Assembly (NCBI GenBank): GCA_900111435.1
Contig: FOIY01000004.1
Coordinates: 372,001-436,000, forward strand
DNA: 64,000 bases
Direction of reading: 5' to 3'
Origin: Ruminococcaceae bacterium KH2T8
Lineage (GTDB): Bacteria > Bacillota > Clostridia > Saccharofermentanales > Saccharofermentanaceae
In this document: positions 14,873 through 24,151 of the stretch, piece after piece
How the letters are laid out: each line of letters starts with the position of its first letter
Numbering within the stretch: the stretch's first letter is position 1
Position numbers and translations under genes: made by a program
The notes under the pieces: model-generated
Told to the model about the DNA's origin: nothing
Seen by the model: the letters and a program-made list of their open reading frames with translations, nothing else
Database searches by the model: none

Positions 14873-17566
14873 ATGAAACAAGCAAAGAAGATCGTGGCAT
14901 GTACTATGGCCGCTACAATGATCGTTTCGTCCGCCATGGCTTCAGGCTGTAGCAAGAAGCCCAAGGGAAGCAACGAGAAAGTACCTGATGACGCTCCGTG
15001 GTATACGGTCGATACGATCAAGGTAGGTGAACAGTACAAGGAAGATGACAGCATAGAGTATTCCTATATGCAGTTCGTTGCTCAGGTTGGTAATAATCTT
15101 GCGTATTACACTTCCGGTAGTTATTACATGCCTGAGGATGTCAATCCCTGGGAAGTAAACTCCGATGATTACAGCTTTGATAATATCGATATCTACAGCC
15201 TTGACGGTAACCTCGTTAAGAGCATCGATATCCGTGAAGCCGTAGTCGCATCCGGTTACTATGATTATCAGGCTGAGCCTATTGACGGTGATGCTGACGA
15301 TCCTAATGCTGAAGCCGAGGATATCGAGGACGCAGATGCCGAGGCAGCTGATGCTCAGGCTGAGGATGCGGACGCAGAAGATGCAGATGCTGAGGCAGAA
15401 GACGCCGAGGATGTTGCTTCTGACGAAGAGCTGATCGGTGAAGGCGGAATCGCAGAAGAAGGCGTTATCATCGACTCCTGGGACAGTGATTATGAGTATG
15501 AACCCACAGCATGGTGGTATATCACAGGCTGCACGGTTAAGAACGGTAACGTTGTAGCAAGCGTAACAGGCGGTATTCCCACAGACGGATTCGAAGAAGA
15601 GTCCGTATCCGCAGAATTTGAATTCGATATGGGGACGGGTGATCTCGTCTCTTCAAATCTCGTAGAGATGGATGAGGATGATGATGTTTCCGGAAACTCC
15701 GAGGGTACTCAGGTATTTGAAGGTTATTCCGTAAACAAGGTCTGGCTCTGGAGCGAGAACGGAGACTATTCTTATATCCTTAACGTAGAGACTCCCGACG
15801 GAACATCTACGTCTTACGACTTGAGACAGCTTCTTCCCGGAGTAGTTATCTACGATATCTCCCAGATGGTATATCTCGGTGATGGTGAGGTCCTCTTCAA
15901 AGCAAACGATGCCGATTATGAGGAGACATACTATACATTCGATCTTAATACCGGTGCCATCGATGAGTATTCCGGCGATACAACATGGTTCGGGAACGAT
16001 ATCTACAACGCTTCCTATGTTGACGGTGTCGGTAACGTAACTATCGATCAGAAGGGTATCAAGAAGCTCGACTTTGATTCACAGTCAAAGGAGCAGATCT
16101 TCTCATTTGATAACTGCAACATCAACCGCTACGATGTAATGAACGGTCTTACGATCGTATCCATGACTGACGATCAGGTCGTTCTTACAGGTACTCTTTA
16201 CAGAGGTAACGGTTATTACGTAAGCGGCAACGAGCTCGATACTGAGATCTTTATCCTCAGAAAGGCCGACTCCAATCCTAACGCCGGCAAGACGATCCTC
16301 GTAGCTGCTACACTCGGCTATTTCGATTACACACTCTGCGAAGCAGTATGTACTTATAACGATACAAACCCCGATTACTTCATCCGTCTTGATACTAAGT
16401 ATTCCGTAACGGATAAGTATCTGTCCGGTGAGGTCGAGTACGATGAAGAAAATCAGGATGACGCTGAGCTTGAGCTTACTTCCGAGCTTTCCAACCAGCT
16501 CATGATCGACCTTCTCGCAGGTGACGGTCCGGATATCATCCTCGACGGTTCATCTTTCTATCAGCTCAATAATGAGGACTATCTCCTTAATCTGAGCGAA
16601 GAGATCAGCACAGACGGTCTGTTCTCCAATGTTATCGATGCAGCTAAGGTTGACGAGAAACTCTACCAGGTACCTCTTACTATCGGTATCACAGGTATCG
16701 TAGCAAACGCAGCAGATGTCGGAAGCGATCAGCACGGTTTCACATTCGATGAATACAGCGATTTCGTATCCGGTCCCTGTAACGGAACAGATCCTTTCCA
16801 GGCAGAAACCGGCCGCACTCAGCTCGACGTTTTCACCGAGTGCCTCGCAATGATCAATGCAGACTGCATGAGCGGTGATAAGGTAAGCTTCGATAATGAT
16901 TCTTTCAGAGCTCTCGCAGAATACGTTAACGACAATATTACTGATCCCGTAGATACAGGTAATGATACAGGTGTTGTATATTCCGGTATGGGTATGGGCG
17001 AAGAGCAGGCTGTTGCCACATATCAGCAGTCACTCGCTTTCACCAGCCTTCTCTACTGGTATTCGAGCAAGGTCGAGGACACTTGCGTTCTCGGTGCTCC
17101 TACTGTTGACGGAAGAGGCCCGATCATCGGTGTAAGCTGCTCTGTTGCAGTATCTGCTCAGACACAGGAAAAGGAAGCATGCGTAGCATTCGTTGAGACA
17201 CTTCTTTCCGAAGACATCCAGACTGATTACGGCAGATATGATTATTGTAATCCCGTAAGGATATCTGCTTATGAGACAACTGCTCAGGAAGCTATCGACG
17301 CGTATAACAAGAACGTTGAAGACTACAGCCGCTACATGACTGATGCAGAGCTTGTTGAGATGGGTATGGCTCCCGTTGATTCTTCCGCTATCGACAGATT
17401 CGAGAGCATGATCGAGACTTGTTCCCAGGTTTCCTCTATCGACCCTGCGGTAATGTCCATCATCAGAGAAGAGATGCCTGCATACTTCTCCGGTCAGAAG
17501 ACACTTGATGATGTTATCGTCATCATGGAAGACAGAGTTCAGACATTCATCAACGAAAGAGGATAA
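14873..17566 (+). CDS. Large solute-binding lipoprotein with acidic insert (ABC transporter)
   Basis: An 897-residue lipoprotein (lipobox MASGC, Cys26). The C-terminal part (about 475-897) is a carbohydrate-type solute-binding domain with a GDGPDIILDG segment, YQVPLTIGITG and a DYGRYDYCNP region near the end. The N-terminal 450 residues are beta-rich and include an Asp/Ala/Glu low-complexity run (about 139-185), which is probably an extended spacer. The overall design matches the gene at 12418, so they look like paralogues binding different ligands or serving different steps. The start at 14873 has AAGGAG 9 bases upstream; an in-frame TTG at 14867 is less likely. It has its own promoter region and a strong terminator (17591-17626), making it a single-gene unit ahead of the permeases. 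Confidence 0.85.
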   Translation: MKQAKKIVACTMAATMIVSSAMASGCSKKPKGSNEKVPDDAPWYTVDTIKVGEQYKEDDSIEYSYMQFVAQVGNNLAYYTSGSYYMPEDVNPWEVNSDDYSFDNIDIYSLDGNLVKSIDIREAVVASGYYDYQAEPIDGDADDPNAEAEDIEDADAEAADAQAEDADAEDADAEAEDAEDVASDEELIGEGGIAEEGVIIDSWDSDYEYEPTAWWYITGCTVKNGNVVASVTGGIPTDGFEEESVSAEFEFDMGTGDLVSSNLVEMDEDDDVSGNSEGTQVFEGYSVNKVWLWSENGDYSYILNVETPDGTSTSYDLRQLLPGVVIYDISQMVYLGDGEVLFKANDADYEETYYTFDLNTGAIDEYSGDTTWFGNDIYNASYVDGVGNVTIDQKGIKKLDFDSQSKEQIFSFDNCNINRYDVMNGLTIVSMTDDQVVLTGTLYRGNGYYVSGNELDTEIFILRKADSNPNAGKTILVAATLGYFDYTLCEAVCTYNDTNPDYFIRLDTKYSVTDKYLSGEVEYDEENQDDAELELTSELSNQLMIDLLAGDGPDIILDGSSFYQLNNEDYLLNLSEEISTDGLFSNVIDAAKVDEKLYQVPLTIGITGIVANAADVGSDQHGFTFDEYSDFVSGPCNGTDPFQAETGRTQLDVFTECLAMINADCMSGDKVSFDNDSFRALAEYVNDNITDPVDTGNDTGVVYSGMGMGEEQAVATYQQSLAFTSLLYWYSSKVEDTCVLGAPTVDGRGPIIGVSCSVAVSAQTQEKEACVAFVETLLSEDIQTDYGRYDYCNPVRISAYETTAQEAIDAYNKNVEDYSRYMTDAELVEMGMAPVDSSAIDRFESMIETCSQVSSIDPAVMSIIREEMPAYFSGQKTLDDVIVIMEDRVQTFINERG

Positions 17567-17590
17567 GCTGACCTCACAACCTAAACACAT

Positions 17591-17626
17591 CGATCGCCTT
17601 CGGGTTCCCCGGAGGCGATCTTTTTT
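17591..17626 (+). terminator. Rho-independent terminator
   Basis: An 8-bp stem (17592-17599 with 17613-17620), with an inner CGGG/CCCG stem, followed by six T. It separates the solute-binding gene from the permease operon. Confidence 0.9.
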
Positions 17627-17636
17627 ACCCTTTTTC

Positions 17637-17704
17637 TTCTTAAGACATTCTTAATAGTTTCTTACAGAACTGTTAGAACAAATAACGGGTGCTTGGAATA
17701 TAAT
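17637..17704 (+). promoter_or_regulatory. Promoter with four-fold 11-bp repeat array (Pho-box-like)
   Basis: Heptamers TTCTTAA, TTCTTAA, TTCTTAC and CTGTTAG start at 17637, 17648, 17659 and 17670, exactly 11 bp apart, with TATAAT at 17699-17704. This is the same arrangement as upstream of 14873, so the solute-binding gene and the permease operon share a regulator, probably an OmpR/PhoB-type activator. Confidence 0.75.
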
Positions 17705-17734
17705 CTAACTGTCAAAAAAAGAACGAGAAAATGT

Positions 17735-17762
17735 GCAACAATAGAGTTGAAGACATCGTCTG
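17735..17762 (+). promoter_or_regulatory. Putative ECF-sigma promoter, GCAAC-N17-CGTCTG
   Basis: GCAAC at 17735-17739 and CGTC at 17757-17760, 17-base spacer, 36 bases before the ATG at 17799. It is a second promoter for the permease operon, downstream of the repeat-array promoter. Confidence 0.6.
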
Positions 17763-17798
17763 AGTATTGAAAAAGAAACTAAATGGAATAAGGTAATC

Positions 17799-18803
17799 AT
17801 GAGCAGATATACTGACCTAACCAAAGACAAGGAAGAGAGTAAACAGAAGCCTTCCAGAAATCAGATCACGCCTGTTACTTTCGATCCTTCAAACAGAGCT
17901 GCACTCCTGCGGCAAAAGAAGAAGCTCCATCAGAGACGAAAGTTCGGTGAATGGGCACTCTTTACGGGATACCTGACTCCCAGCCTTGCAGGTGTCATCA
18001 CATTCTTCTTTCTCCCTCTTCTGATGCTCCTCAAGACATCATTTCAGAAGTCATCCACGAATACTGATTTTATCGGTTTTTCAAATTACGAGAGAGTACT
18101 TACGAACGGTGCGTTCAAGGATGCATCTTTGAACACTTTGAAGTTCGCCGCAATGGCGGTTCCTCTCGCGGTAATCATCTCACTTCTCCTGGCATTGCTC
18201 CTTAATTCCGGTCTTCCCGGAAAGAGTATCTTCAGGAGTATCCTTCTTAACCCCATGATGGTACCCGTTGCATCGGTCGTACTCATCTGGCAGGTATTCT
18301 TCAGCTACAACGGTGTAATGAACGGATGGGGACTTGCTCATCTATTCGGAGCGGATAAGATCGACTGGCTCAAATCCGATTATGCACAGCTTGTAATACT
18401 GATCCTCTTCCTCTGGAAGAACTTAGGTTATAACATGGTCCTCTTCCTGGCGGCTCTGAACAATATTCCGGGCGAGATCCTCGAGTCGGCCATGATGGAC
18501 GGAGCGGGTGCTTTCAAGAGATTCTTCGCGATCAAGATGCACTACTTAAGCCCCACGGTATTCTTCGTAGCGATCATGTCGCTCATCAACTCATTTAAGA
18601 TATTCAGGGAAGTCTATCTTCTTACGGGTGACTACCCTTACGATCCGCTTTATATGCTCCAGCATTTCATGAACAACCAGTTCCACAAGCTCGATTATTC
18701 GAAGCTGTCGGCAGGAGCGATAATCATGTGTATCGTTATGATAATAATCGTCGGCGGTCTCTTCTACGCAGAAGGCAAGTTCGATGCGGATGTGGAGGAG
18801 TGA
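17799..18803 (+). CDS. Sugar-type ABC transporter permease (MalF/UgpA class)
   Basis: A 334-residue inner-membrane permease with a basic cytosolic N-terminus of about 45 residues and six hydrophobic segments. The EAA loop that contacts the ATPase is visible near residues 225-245 (ESAMMDGAGAFKRFFAIK). Such proteins form the channel with a MalG-type partner, here the next gene 4 bases downstream. The substrate is probably a carbohydrate or glycan fragment, judged only by family. It is the first gene of an operon with two candidate promoters (17637-17704 and 17735-17762). No ATP-binding subunit is in the window; a shared MsmK-like ATPase elsewhere is likely. Confidence 0.9.
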   Translation: MSRYTDLTKDKEESKQKPSRNQITPVTFDPSNRAALLRQKKKLHQRRKFGEWALFTGYLTPSLAGVITFFFLPLLMLLKTSFQKSSTNTDFIGFSNYERVLTNGAFKDASLNTLKFAAMAVPLAVIISLLLALLLNSGLPGKSIFRSILLNPMMVPVASVVLIWQVFFSYNGVMNGWGLAHLFGADKIDWLKSDYAQLVILILFLWKNLGYNMVLFLAALNNIPGEILESAMMDGAGAFKRFFAIKMHYLSPTVFFVAIMSLINSFKIFREVYLLTGDYPYDPLYMLQHFMNNQFHKLDYSKLSAGAIIMCIVMIIIVGGLFYAEGKFDADVEE

Positions 18804-18807
18804 TCTT

Positions 18808-19863
18808 ATGGATAATGAAATAAGACAGCAGAGGCGAAAAGCCGCCACACTCGCAAGACGACACGTCTATATAGAGACACCCAAGACGGAATCATTCTTT
18901 GAGTCCATGACGGAGCAGCAAAGAGATGCATTCTTCAAAAAGGAGAAGATCCGTTCCGCCAAGGTCATAAAGAGAAGAAAGGTCACAAAGACCATAAGGA
19001 TCAGTATATGTCTTCTGATCGCCGTCGCGGTGTGTGTACTCGCGATCATCCCGATCTTCTATACGTTCCTTAATTCATTCATGTCATCCCGAGAGATCGC
19101 GGATAACTACGGAGTCATCTTCCAGAGCCTTTCGGGTCACGCGAAGAACGGAGCTACTTATCTTGATAAGACACCTTCGCTCAAGCTGGTACCTCAGCTC
19201 GTAAGTATAGATCAGTATAAGAACCTGCTCCTTATGAGTCCGACTTACCTCTTTAAGTTCTGGAACTCGATCATACTGGTACTTCCGATAGTTGCAGGTC
19301 AGATGATCGTAGCATGCCTGGCATCTTACAGCTTTGCGCGTTACAGGAGGAAGAGGAGAGAGGCACTGTTCTTCTCCTATGTCATCCTGATGCTCATGCC
19401 CTTCCAGGTCACGCTCGTTCCCAACTACATGATCGCCGACAAGCTCGGTATCCTGAACACCAATTGGGCGATAATACTGCCGGGTATATTCTCGACTTTC
19501 AGTATCTTCCTTTTGACTAAGTATATGAGACAGATCCCGTCTGCGTATATCGAAGCTGCAAAGCTCGACGGCGCCACAGAGTGGCAGATCTTCACGAAGA
19601 TCGCACTTCCTACATGTAAGAGCGCCATATTCGCACTCCTGATCCTGTTATTCATAGATTATTGGAACATGGTTGAACAACCGCTCGTTCTCTTGACGGA
19701 TGTCGATAAGCAGCCGCTCTCGGTATTCCTGTCACAGATAAACGAAGCAGAGATAGGTATCGCGTTCGCGGCTTCGGCACTGTACATGATACCGCCGCTC
19801 CTGATCTTCCTTTGGGGTGAGGAATACCTCGTCGAAGGAATATCGAGATCCGGAGTCAAGTAA
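18808..19863 (+). CDS. Sugar-type ABC transporter permease (MalG/UgpE class)
   Basis: A 351-residue permease partner to the preceding gene. The basic N-terminal 75 residues are cytosolic, longer than usual, and are followed by six hydrophobic segments. The EAA loop (EAAKLDGATEWQIFTKIALP) is well conserved. An extracellular loop after the first helix is extended by about 50 residues. The start at 18808 is preferred because GGAGGAG lies 7 bases upstream; an earlier in-frame ATG at 18784 falls inside the previous gene. Operon order permease-permease-adaptor is unusual for a sugar importer. Confidence 0.9.
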   Translation: MDNEIRQQRRKAATLARRHVYIETPKTESFFESMTEQQRDAFFKKEKIRSAKVIKRRKVTKTIRISICLLIAVAVCVLAIIPIFYTFLNSFMSSREIADNYGVIFQSLSGHAKNGATYLDKTPSLKLVPQLVSIDQYKNLLLMSPTYLFKFWNSIILVLPIVAGQMIVACLASYSFARYRRKRREALFFSYVILMLMPFQVTLVPNYMIADKLGILNTNWAIILPGIFSTFSIFLLTKYMRQIPSAYIEAAKLDGATEWQIFTKIALPTCKSAIFALLILLFIDYWNMVEQPLVLLTDVDKQPLSVFLSQINEAEIGIAFAASALYMIPPLLIFLWGEEYLVEGISRSGVK

Positions 19864-19889
19864 GTGAAAAATTGAGAGGAGATATAAAA

Positions 19890-21620
19890 ATGGCAGCAGG
19901 AAAGAAAAACAGAAAGTGGGTAGTAAGAGCGATAGTCTCTTTCGTAGCCATACTGGCACTCCTTACTTTTTTCTCTAATACGATCATGAATGCCACTATA
20001 CCTAAGGTAATAGGTCAGAATGCGGTAAGGGGTAACCTTTCGTCCACTAACAGTGCGACGGGTACTATCACCCCGGATCTTAAGACGGACATCAAGTCTA
20101 TCGCGAACAGAGAGATCGATCATGTACTGGTCGGTAATTACTATCATGTTGATGCAGGTGATCCGCTCGTCTCGTTAAAGCCCTTGGAAGAAGGCGAGGA
20201 TGAGGCTCTTGAGACCCTCAGGGATCAGCTTCAGACAGCAGAGCGTGCACAGCGTGACTATGAGATGAGTCCCGCTCCCGATAATTCATTCACGACAGAA
20301 CAGTCTGCGATCGACCTCGCTCAGGATAATCTCGATACTGCAAATGCGACTCTTGATGCAGCAAGAAACAGAGATTCCGTTATCTCCGATGCGGAAGATA
20401 CTATCGATACATACAGCTCTCAGGTACCCGGCCTTCAGGCTACCGTAGATGCCGAGGCTGCAAGCGTAGCGGATTACAATGCGACGATCTCCGAGATCGA
20501 AGCAGATATCACGAGCACGCAGACACAGATCGATACGCTCATCAATCTCGGAGTACCTACTCCTACACCCGTACCCGAGACTCCCGAAGAGACCTTACCG
20601 ACGGATGAGACGACAGAGACATCCGAGACAACGGCTGCTGCTACGGATCCCAGAACAGATACGATCGCAGAACTTCAGGCACAGCTCGAAGCTCTTGAAG
20701 CTCAGAGAGATGCTACCGAGGCATTAAGAGATGAAGCTCAGGCAAGAATGGACAGCGCAAGTGCAGATCTTGCAGAGGCACAGGCCGAGATCGCAGATGC
20801 GGAGGCTACCATCACTGCAGCAGAGCAGCTCCCCTCGGTATCCGATGCACAGACTGCGGTAAACAGAGCACAGACCAGCCTTGATTCAGCAAGAACATCT
20901 CTTTCCAATGCGCAGGCACAGGCTAACGTTACTGCTGCTCAGACAGCGGATGCAGTCGCTGACCGCCTTGAGCTCATCGAGGAACTCGAAGAGAAGATCG
21001 CAAAGGCAGAAGAAGCCGCAGCAGCTACGGAGATCGTTGCACCCATAAGCGGAACTGTATACTCCCTTGCTGTTTCCGACGGCGAGAAGATGGAGGAAGA
21101 TAAGGTCATCATGGTCATCATACCTCCCGAAAGTACATACTCCGTAACATTCTCTTTCGATGCTGACGTTGCATCTACTTTCGATACCGGTACGGAGCTT
21201 ACTCCCAATGACGGTTATATCGAGAAGTGTATCGTAACGAACGTTCATCCCGACGAGAGAAATCCCCGTGAGAAGAGGATCGTTAAGTGCTCTATCGAAG
21301 GCTATGACATCTGGCCCGGCCTTCAGCTCACAGTTACTGCAGGCAGATCCAATGCGGATTATGAGCACGTTATCCCTTGCAGTGCCGTAGGTGAGGACAA
21401 TGCAGGTACATATGTATATGTCATCATCGAGTCCTCGGGACCTCTCGGAGATAAGTACGTAGTAAGACGTGTATCAGTAACAGTTGATAAGACAGACGGA
21501 ACACTCTGCGCTATCTCAGGTGAAGGAATCGATCAGGGTATGATCGTCACCAGAAGTGAGAAGCCGCTCCATAACGGTGACAGAGTAAGACTCGAAGACT
21601 ATTCTTCGGATCAGAGCTGA
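19890..21620 (+). CDS. HlyD/MacA-type membrane fusion (adaptor) protein
   Basis: A 576-residue protein with one N-terminal membrane helix (about residues 12-32), a short barrel-sandwich half-motif (REIDHVLVGNYYHVDAGDPL), a very long Ala/Glu/Asp-rich coiled-coil region (about 105-375) broken by a Pro/Thr linker, the second barrel half (EIVAPISGTVYSLAVSDGE) and a beta-barrel domain. This is the plan of membrane fusion proteins of efflux and secretion systems. In a Gram-positive it would extend into the cell wall. It follows the permeases after 26 bases and precedes a MacB-domain-like protein. The start at 19890 is chosen from the GAGAGGA site and membrane-helix position. Confidence 0.85.
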   Translation: MAAGKKNRKWVVRAIVSFVAILALLTFFSNTIMNATIPKVIGQNAVRGNLSSTNSATGTITPDLKTDIKSIANREIDHVLVGNYYHVDAGDPLVSLKPLEEGEDEALETLRDQLQTAERAQRDYEMSPAPDNSFTTEQSAIDLAQDNLDTANATLDAARNRDSVISDAEDTIDTYSSQVPGLQATVDAEAASVADYNATISEIEADITSTQTQIDTLINLGVPTPTPVPETPEETLPTDETTETSETTAAATDPRTDTIAELQAQLEALEAQRDATEALRDEAQARMDSASADLAEAQAEIADAEATITAAEQLPSVSDAQTAVNRAQTSLDSARTSLSNAQAQANVTAAQTADAVADRLELIEELEEKIAKAEEAAAATEIVAPISGTVYSLAVSDGEKMEEDKVIMVIIPPESTYSVTFSFDADVASTFDTGTELTPNDGYIEKCIVTNVHPDERNPREKRIVKCSIEGYDIWPGLQLTVTAGRSNADYEHVIPCSAVGEDNAGTYVYVIIESSGPLGDKYVVRRVSVTVDKTDGTLCAISGEGIDQGMIVTRSEKPLHNGDRVRLEDYSSDQS

Positions 21621-21647
21621 TACTAACGGAGTGAAAGGCAGAATAAT

Positions 21648-22958
21648 ATGGCATTCAAAGATGCATTTAAACAATACTGGCTCGATACGGGTACCCTGAA
21701 CGTGAGGCGCTTTAAGCGATTCGTTCTGAGCGCACCGTTCTGGATCCTGATCATCGCAGTCGCACTTATAGCTACGGGCATAATCAGATATAACATCCTG
21801 ATCGACAACAGGCCCGAGCAGTATATGGCGGACATCTGGTCCCAGGAGAGCAATGTCTCATACAGACAGCTTTCGGTATTCGCAAGAGGCGTAAGGAGTA
21901 CGGGAACGCTACCGGTACTTCTCTCGGGCGCCGATGTCTCCATCACCAGAGCAGATGTCGCTACCATGAGAAAAGAACTTCAGGGCATCGTCGATTCATC
22001 CAAGGGCGGCAAGTCTGCAGGCCTTACGGATGACGGATCTCCCAGAGGATGGGAAGATGCATACTCGACATTCTTCGATACATCGGTCTATCGTGCCGAT
22101 CTCGATGGAGAGCCCAAGGACTCTGACCGTATCGATGCTCAGATCGTAGCGGTAGGCGGTAACTACGGACTGTTCCACCCGTTCATCTACATGTCGGGCG
22201 GATTCCTTCAGGACAGGTGTGTCGATCCCGACCAGATCGTCCTGAACGATGCACTCGCATGGAGACTCTTTAAGTCATATGACATCACGGGCAGAAGGAT
22301 CGTCTTAGACGGTCATGAGTTCATCGTCAGCGGTGTAGTAAGGGAATATGACAGCTCGATCGACCGTGAGGTCGAGGCGCTCGAGCCCAGAGCATATATC
22401 TACTTTAATGCTCTTGAGGTGCTCGTGGCAGATGAGCTCTCTACCATGTCTGCAGCTCCTGCGGATGCTACTGCTGCAGCACCGGGCGGTGCGTCAACCG
22501 GAAGTGCGTCTGATGCGTCATCATCCACATCGAGCAGTACGCCTACGGCTCTTGCGATCTCCTGCTATGAGGTAATGCTCCCCGAGATCGTTGAAGGCGT
22601 AGCTAATACGGATATCAAGTCGGTGCTTCCCGGATATACCGAGACGAATCCCAAGTATTATGTATTAAGTAATACGGAGAGGTTCGGAGTCCTCAAGGTA
22701 TGGGATTACATGATCCCTTTCGGTGAGACGTCGGTACAGCTCAACGGCTACGAAATGCCTTACTGGGAGAGAGCATGTCAGATCACATACGTACATCTCT
22801 TTGTCGATATGGTACTCGTATTCGCGGGATCATTCCTTCTGGTAGTCGGCGTTGCCGCATCGGTACTTCGCTGGCGAAAGAAAGACTTCGACATCATTGT
22901 CCCTGAGGAGGAGACTGAAGACTCAGAGGAAGAGACGGCACTGGCAGTCGTAAATTGA
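21648..22958 (+). CDS. Membrane protein with MacB-periplasmic-core-like domain
   Basis: A 436-residue protein with a membrane helix at about 26-48, a large extracytoplasmic domain and a second helix at about 382-405 followed by a short acidic cytosolic tail. The extracytoplasmic part has traits of the MacB periplasmic core: VNGGF-like MSGGFLQDR, IVLNDALAWRLF, GRRIVLDGHEFIVSGVVRE. True MacB/FtsX permeases have four helices; here two are missing, so it may be a non-channel scaffold or a degenerate permease. A Ser/Ala/Thr-rich loop of about 40 residues interrupts the domain. It is the last gene of the operon with the adaptor; a perfect terminator follows. Confidence 0.75.
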   Translation: MAFKDAFKQYWLDTGTLNVRRFKRFVLSAPFWILIIAVALIATGIIRYNILIDNRPEQYMADIWSQESNVSYRQLSVFARGVRSTGTLPVLLSGADVSITRADVATMRKELQGIVDSSKGGKSAGLTDDGSPRGWEDAYSTFFDTSVYRADLDGEPKDSDRIDAQIVAVGGNYGLFHPFIYMSGGFLQDRCVDPDQIVLNDALAWRLFKSYDITGRRIVLDGHEFIVSGVVREYDSSIDREVEALEPRAYIYFNALEVLVADELSTMSAAPADATAAAPGGASTGSASDASSSTSSSTPTALAISCYEVMLPEIVEGVANTDIKSVLPGYTETNPKYYVLSNTERFGVLKVWDYMIPFGETSVQLNGYEMPYWERACQITYVHLFVDMVLVFAGSFLLVVGVAASVLRWRKKDFDIIVPEEETEDSEEETALAVVN

Positions 22959-22985
22959 CTCGAAGTTGAAACATAAAAATATTAG

Positions 22986-23022
22986 CCGGAACGTATAATT
23001 AAGGTATACGTTCCGGTTTTTT
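22986..23022 (+). terminator. Strong Rho-independent terminator
   Basis: A perfect 12-bp stem (22986-22997 with 23005-23016) with a 7-base loop, followed by six T. It ends the permease/adaptor operon. Confidence 0.95.
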
Positions 23023-23052
23023 GTCTTTATGGAAGTATGGAGGGACACATAT

Positions 23053-24060
23053 ATGTTGAACAGGAAGATCAGAAATATACTTGCAGCTGCGGCTATTACT
23101 ACATCTGTCGCACTCATCGCTTCGTGCAATATAAATACCGATAAGGCAGGCCAGGCTTTCGAGCATCTCGGTCAGAACATAAATGAAGCCGTAAACGGCG
23201 AGGAAGAGACTGAACCAGTTGTCGAGGAGACAGAGCTTCCAGTACCCGAAGAAGCAGAGGAAGTACCCGATGAGACTCCTGCTGAGACGCAGCCCGAGCC
23301 TACCGCTACTCCTGCTCCCACGGCAACCCCGACACCTACGGCAACTCCCACTCCGACACCTACACCGGCTCCCGAGAGAGTCGATTTCTCGGAGCTCACC
23401 GAAGATCAGATCAGCGATACGATCACGGTCGAGAGCGAGGATTTCGAAGAGAGCTATGTTGACGAAAATGATATAACCTATGCTACTTTCTCCGGTAACA
23501 GACTGCTCGTCAGCGAAGAGAGCGCACCTAATATCCAGACAGCCGTAAATCTCATCCTCGACGGATTCTATAATGAGGCTGAGGGCGTATACAACAGATA
23601 TATATCTGAGGCTCAGGCTGACTATGCTCTCATTGGTGAAGAGACGGAAGAAGTATTTGAGCCTTACGATGTTACGGTTACTTACGAATACGGATTTAAC
23701 GGCAGGATCTTGAGCGTTCGTATGGAGTATGCCGTCGTAAACGGTGAAGAAGTCGTTACGGATAATATCGAGTATGTCAACTTCGATATGTACACGGGTC
23801 AGTATATCGATACTTCCACGGTAGTAGCAGACAGAGCCGAGTTCGACAGGATCGCCGGCGAGTCCCTCGCATTCTCTACCGATGACGAAGAAGATACGGC
23901 TGACAGCTTCAGCGATATCATCATCTTCGTACAGGATTCCGGCAACGGAGTATATGTAGTCGGAAGAGACGCAGAAGGCAATTATGTAAGGGCTTTGGTA
24001 GACATCCAGAACTTCTCCGGAGTATTCAACAGATACGGTCGTATCGTCTTCGGAATCTGA
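23053..24060 (+). CDS. Lipoprotein with Thr/Pro linker, unknown family
   Basis: A 335-residue lipoprotein (lipobox IASC, Cys25). After the cysteine follow an amphipathic stretch, a Glu/Pro/Val-rich region and a TPTPTP linker (about residues 75-112), then a C-terminal domain of about 220 residues of mixed alpha/beta type. A DUF3298/RsiV-like fold is conceivable from the two late strands, but I cannot support it firmly. The start at 23053 is set by GGAGGG 8 bases upstream and the signal peptide; an earlier ATG at 23029 lies next to the terminator. No convincing promoter was found between the terminator and the start. Confidence 0.8.
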   Translation: MLNRKIRNILAAAAITTSVALIASCNINTDKAGQAFEHLGQNINEAVNGEEETEPVVEETELPVPEEAEEVPDETPAETQPEPTATPAPTATPTPTATPTPTPTPAPERVDFSELTEDQISDTITVESEDFEESYVDENDITYATFSGNRLLVSEESAPNIQTAVNLILDGFYNEAEGVYNRYISEAQADYALIGEETEEVFEPYDVTVTYEYGFNGRILSVRMEYAVVNGEEVVTDNIEYVNFDMYTGQYIDTSTVVADRAEFDRIAGESLAFSTDDEEDTADSFSDIIIFVQDSGNGVYVVGRDAEGNYVRALVDIQNFSGVFNRYGRIVFGI

Positions 24061-24088
24061 GCAAACTTGCAAATTCTAAAAAAATGTT

Positions 24089-24127
24089 GCAAACTTACCC
24101 TAATGTTTGCGTGAGGCGGGGCCTCAC
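24089..24127 (+). promoter_or_regulatory. Inverted repeat GCAAAC/GTTTGC followed by a perfect hairpin
   Basis: GCAAAC at 24089-24094 pairs with GTTTGC at 24105-24110, and another GCAAAC lies at 24061. Directly after is a perfect 7-bp stem with a 3-base loop (24111-24127) that ends 24 bases before the likely start codon. This looks like an operator or a 5' leader structure; there is no T-run, so it is not a terminator. Confidence 0.45.
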
Positions 24128-24151
24128 AAAAAGATGGGGGGAACATTATCT

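Noticed and set aside
22955-22999. Promoter for the lipoprotein gene at 23053 (TTGACT and a TATAAT within the terminator stem)
   Set aside because: Spacing between the hexamers is far too long, and the TATAAT lies inside the terminator stem.
24089-24115. Sixth ECF-type promoter before the gene at 24152
   Set aside because: GCAAA with a 16-base spacer to CGTG departs from both blocks and from the spacing; treated as an unrelated dyad.
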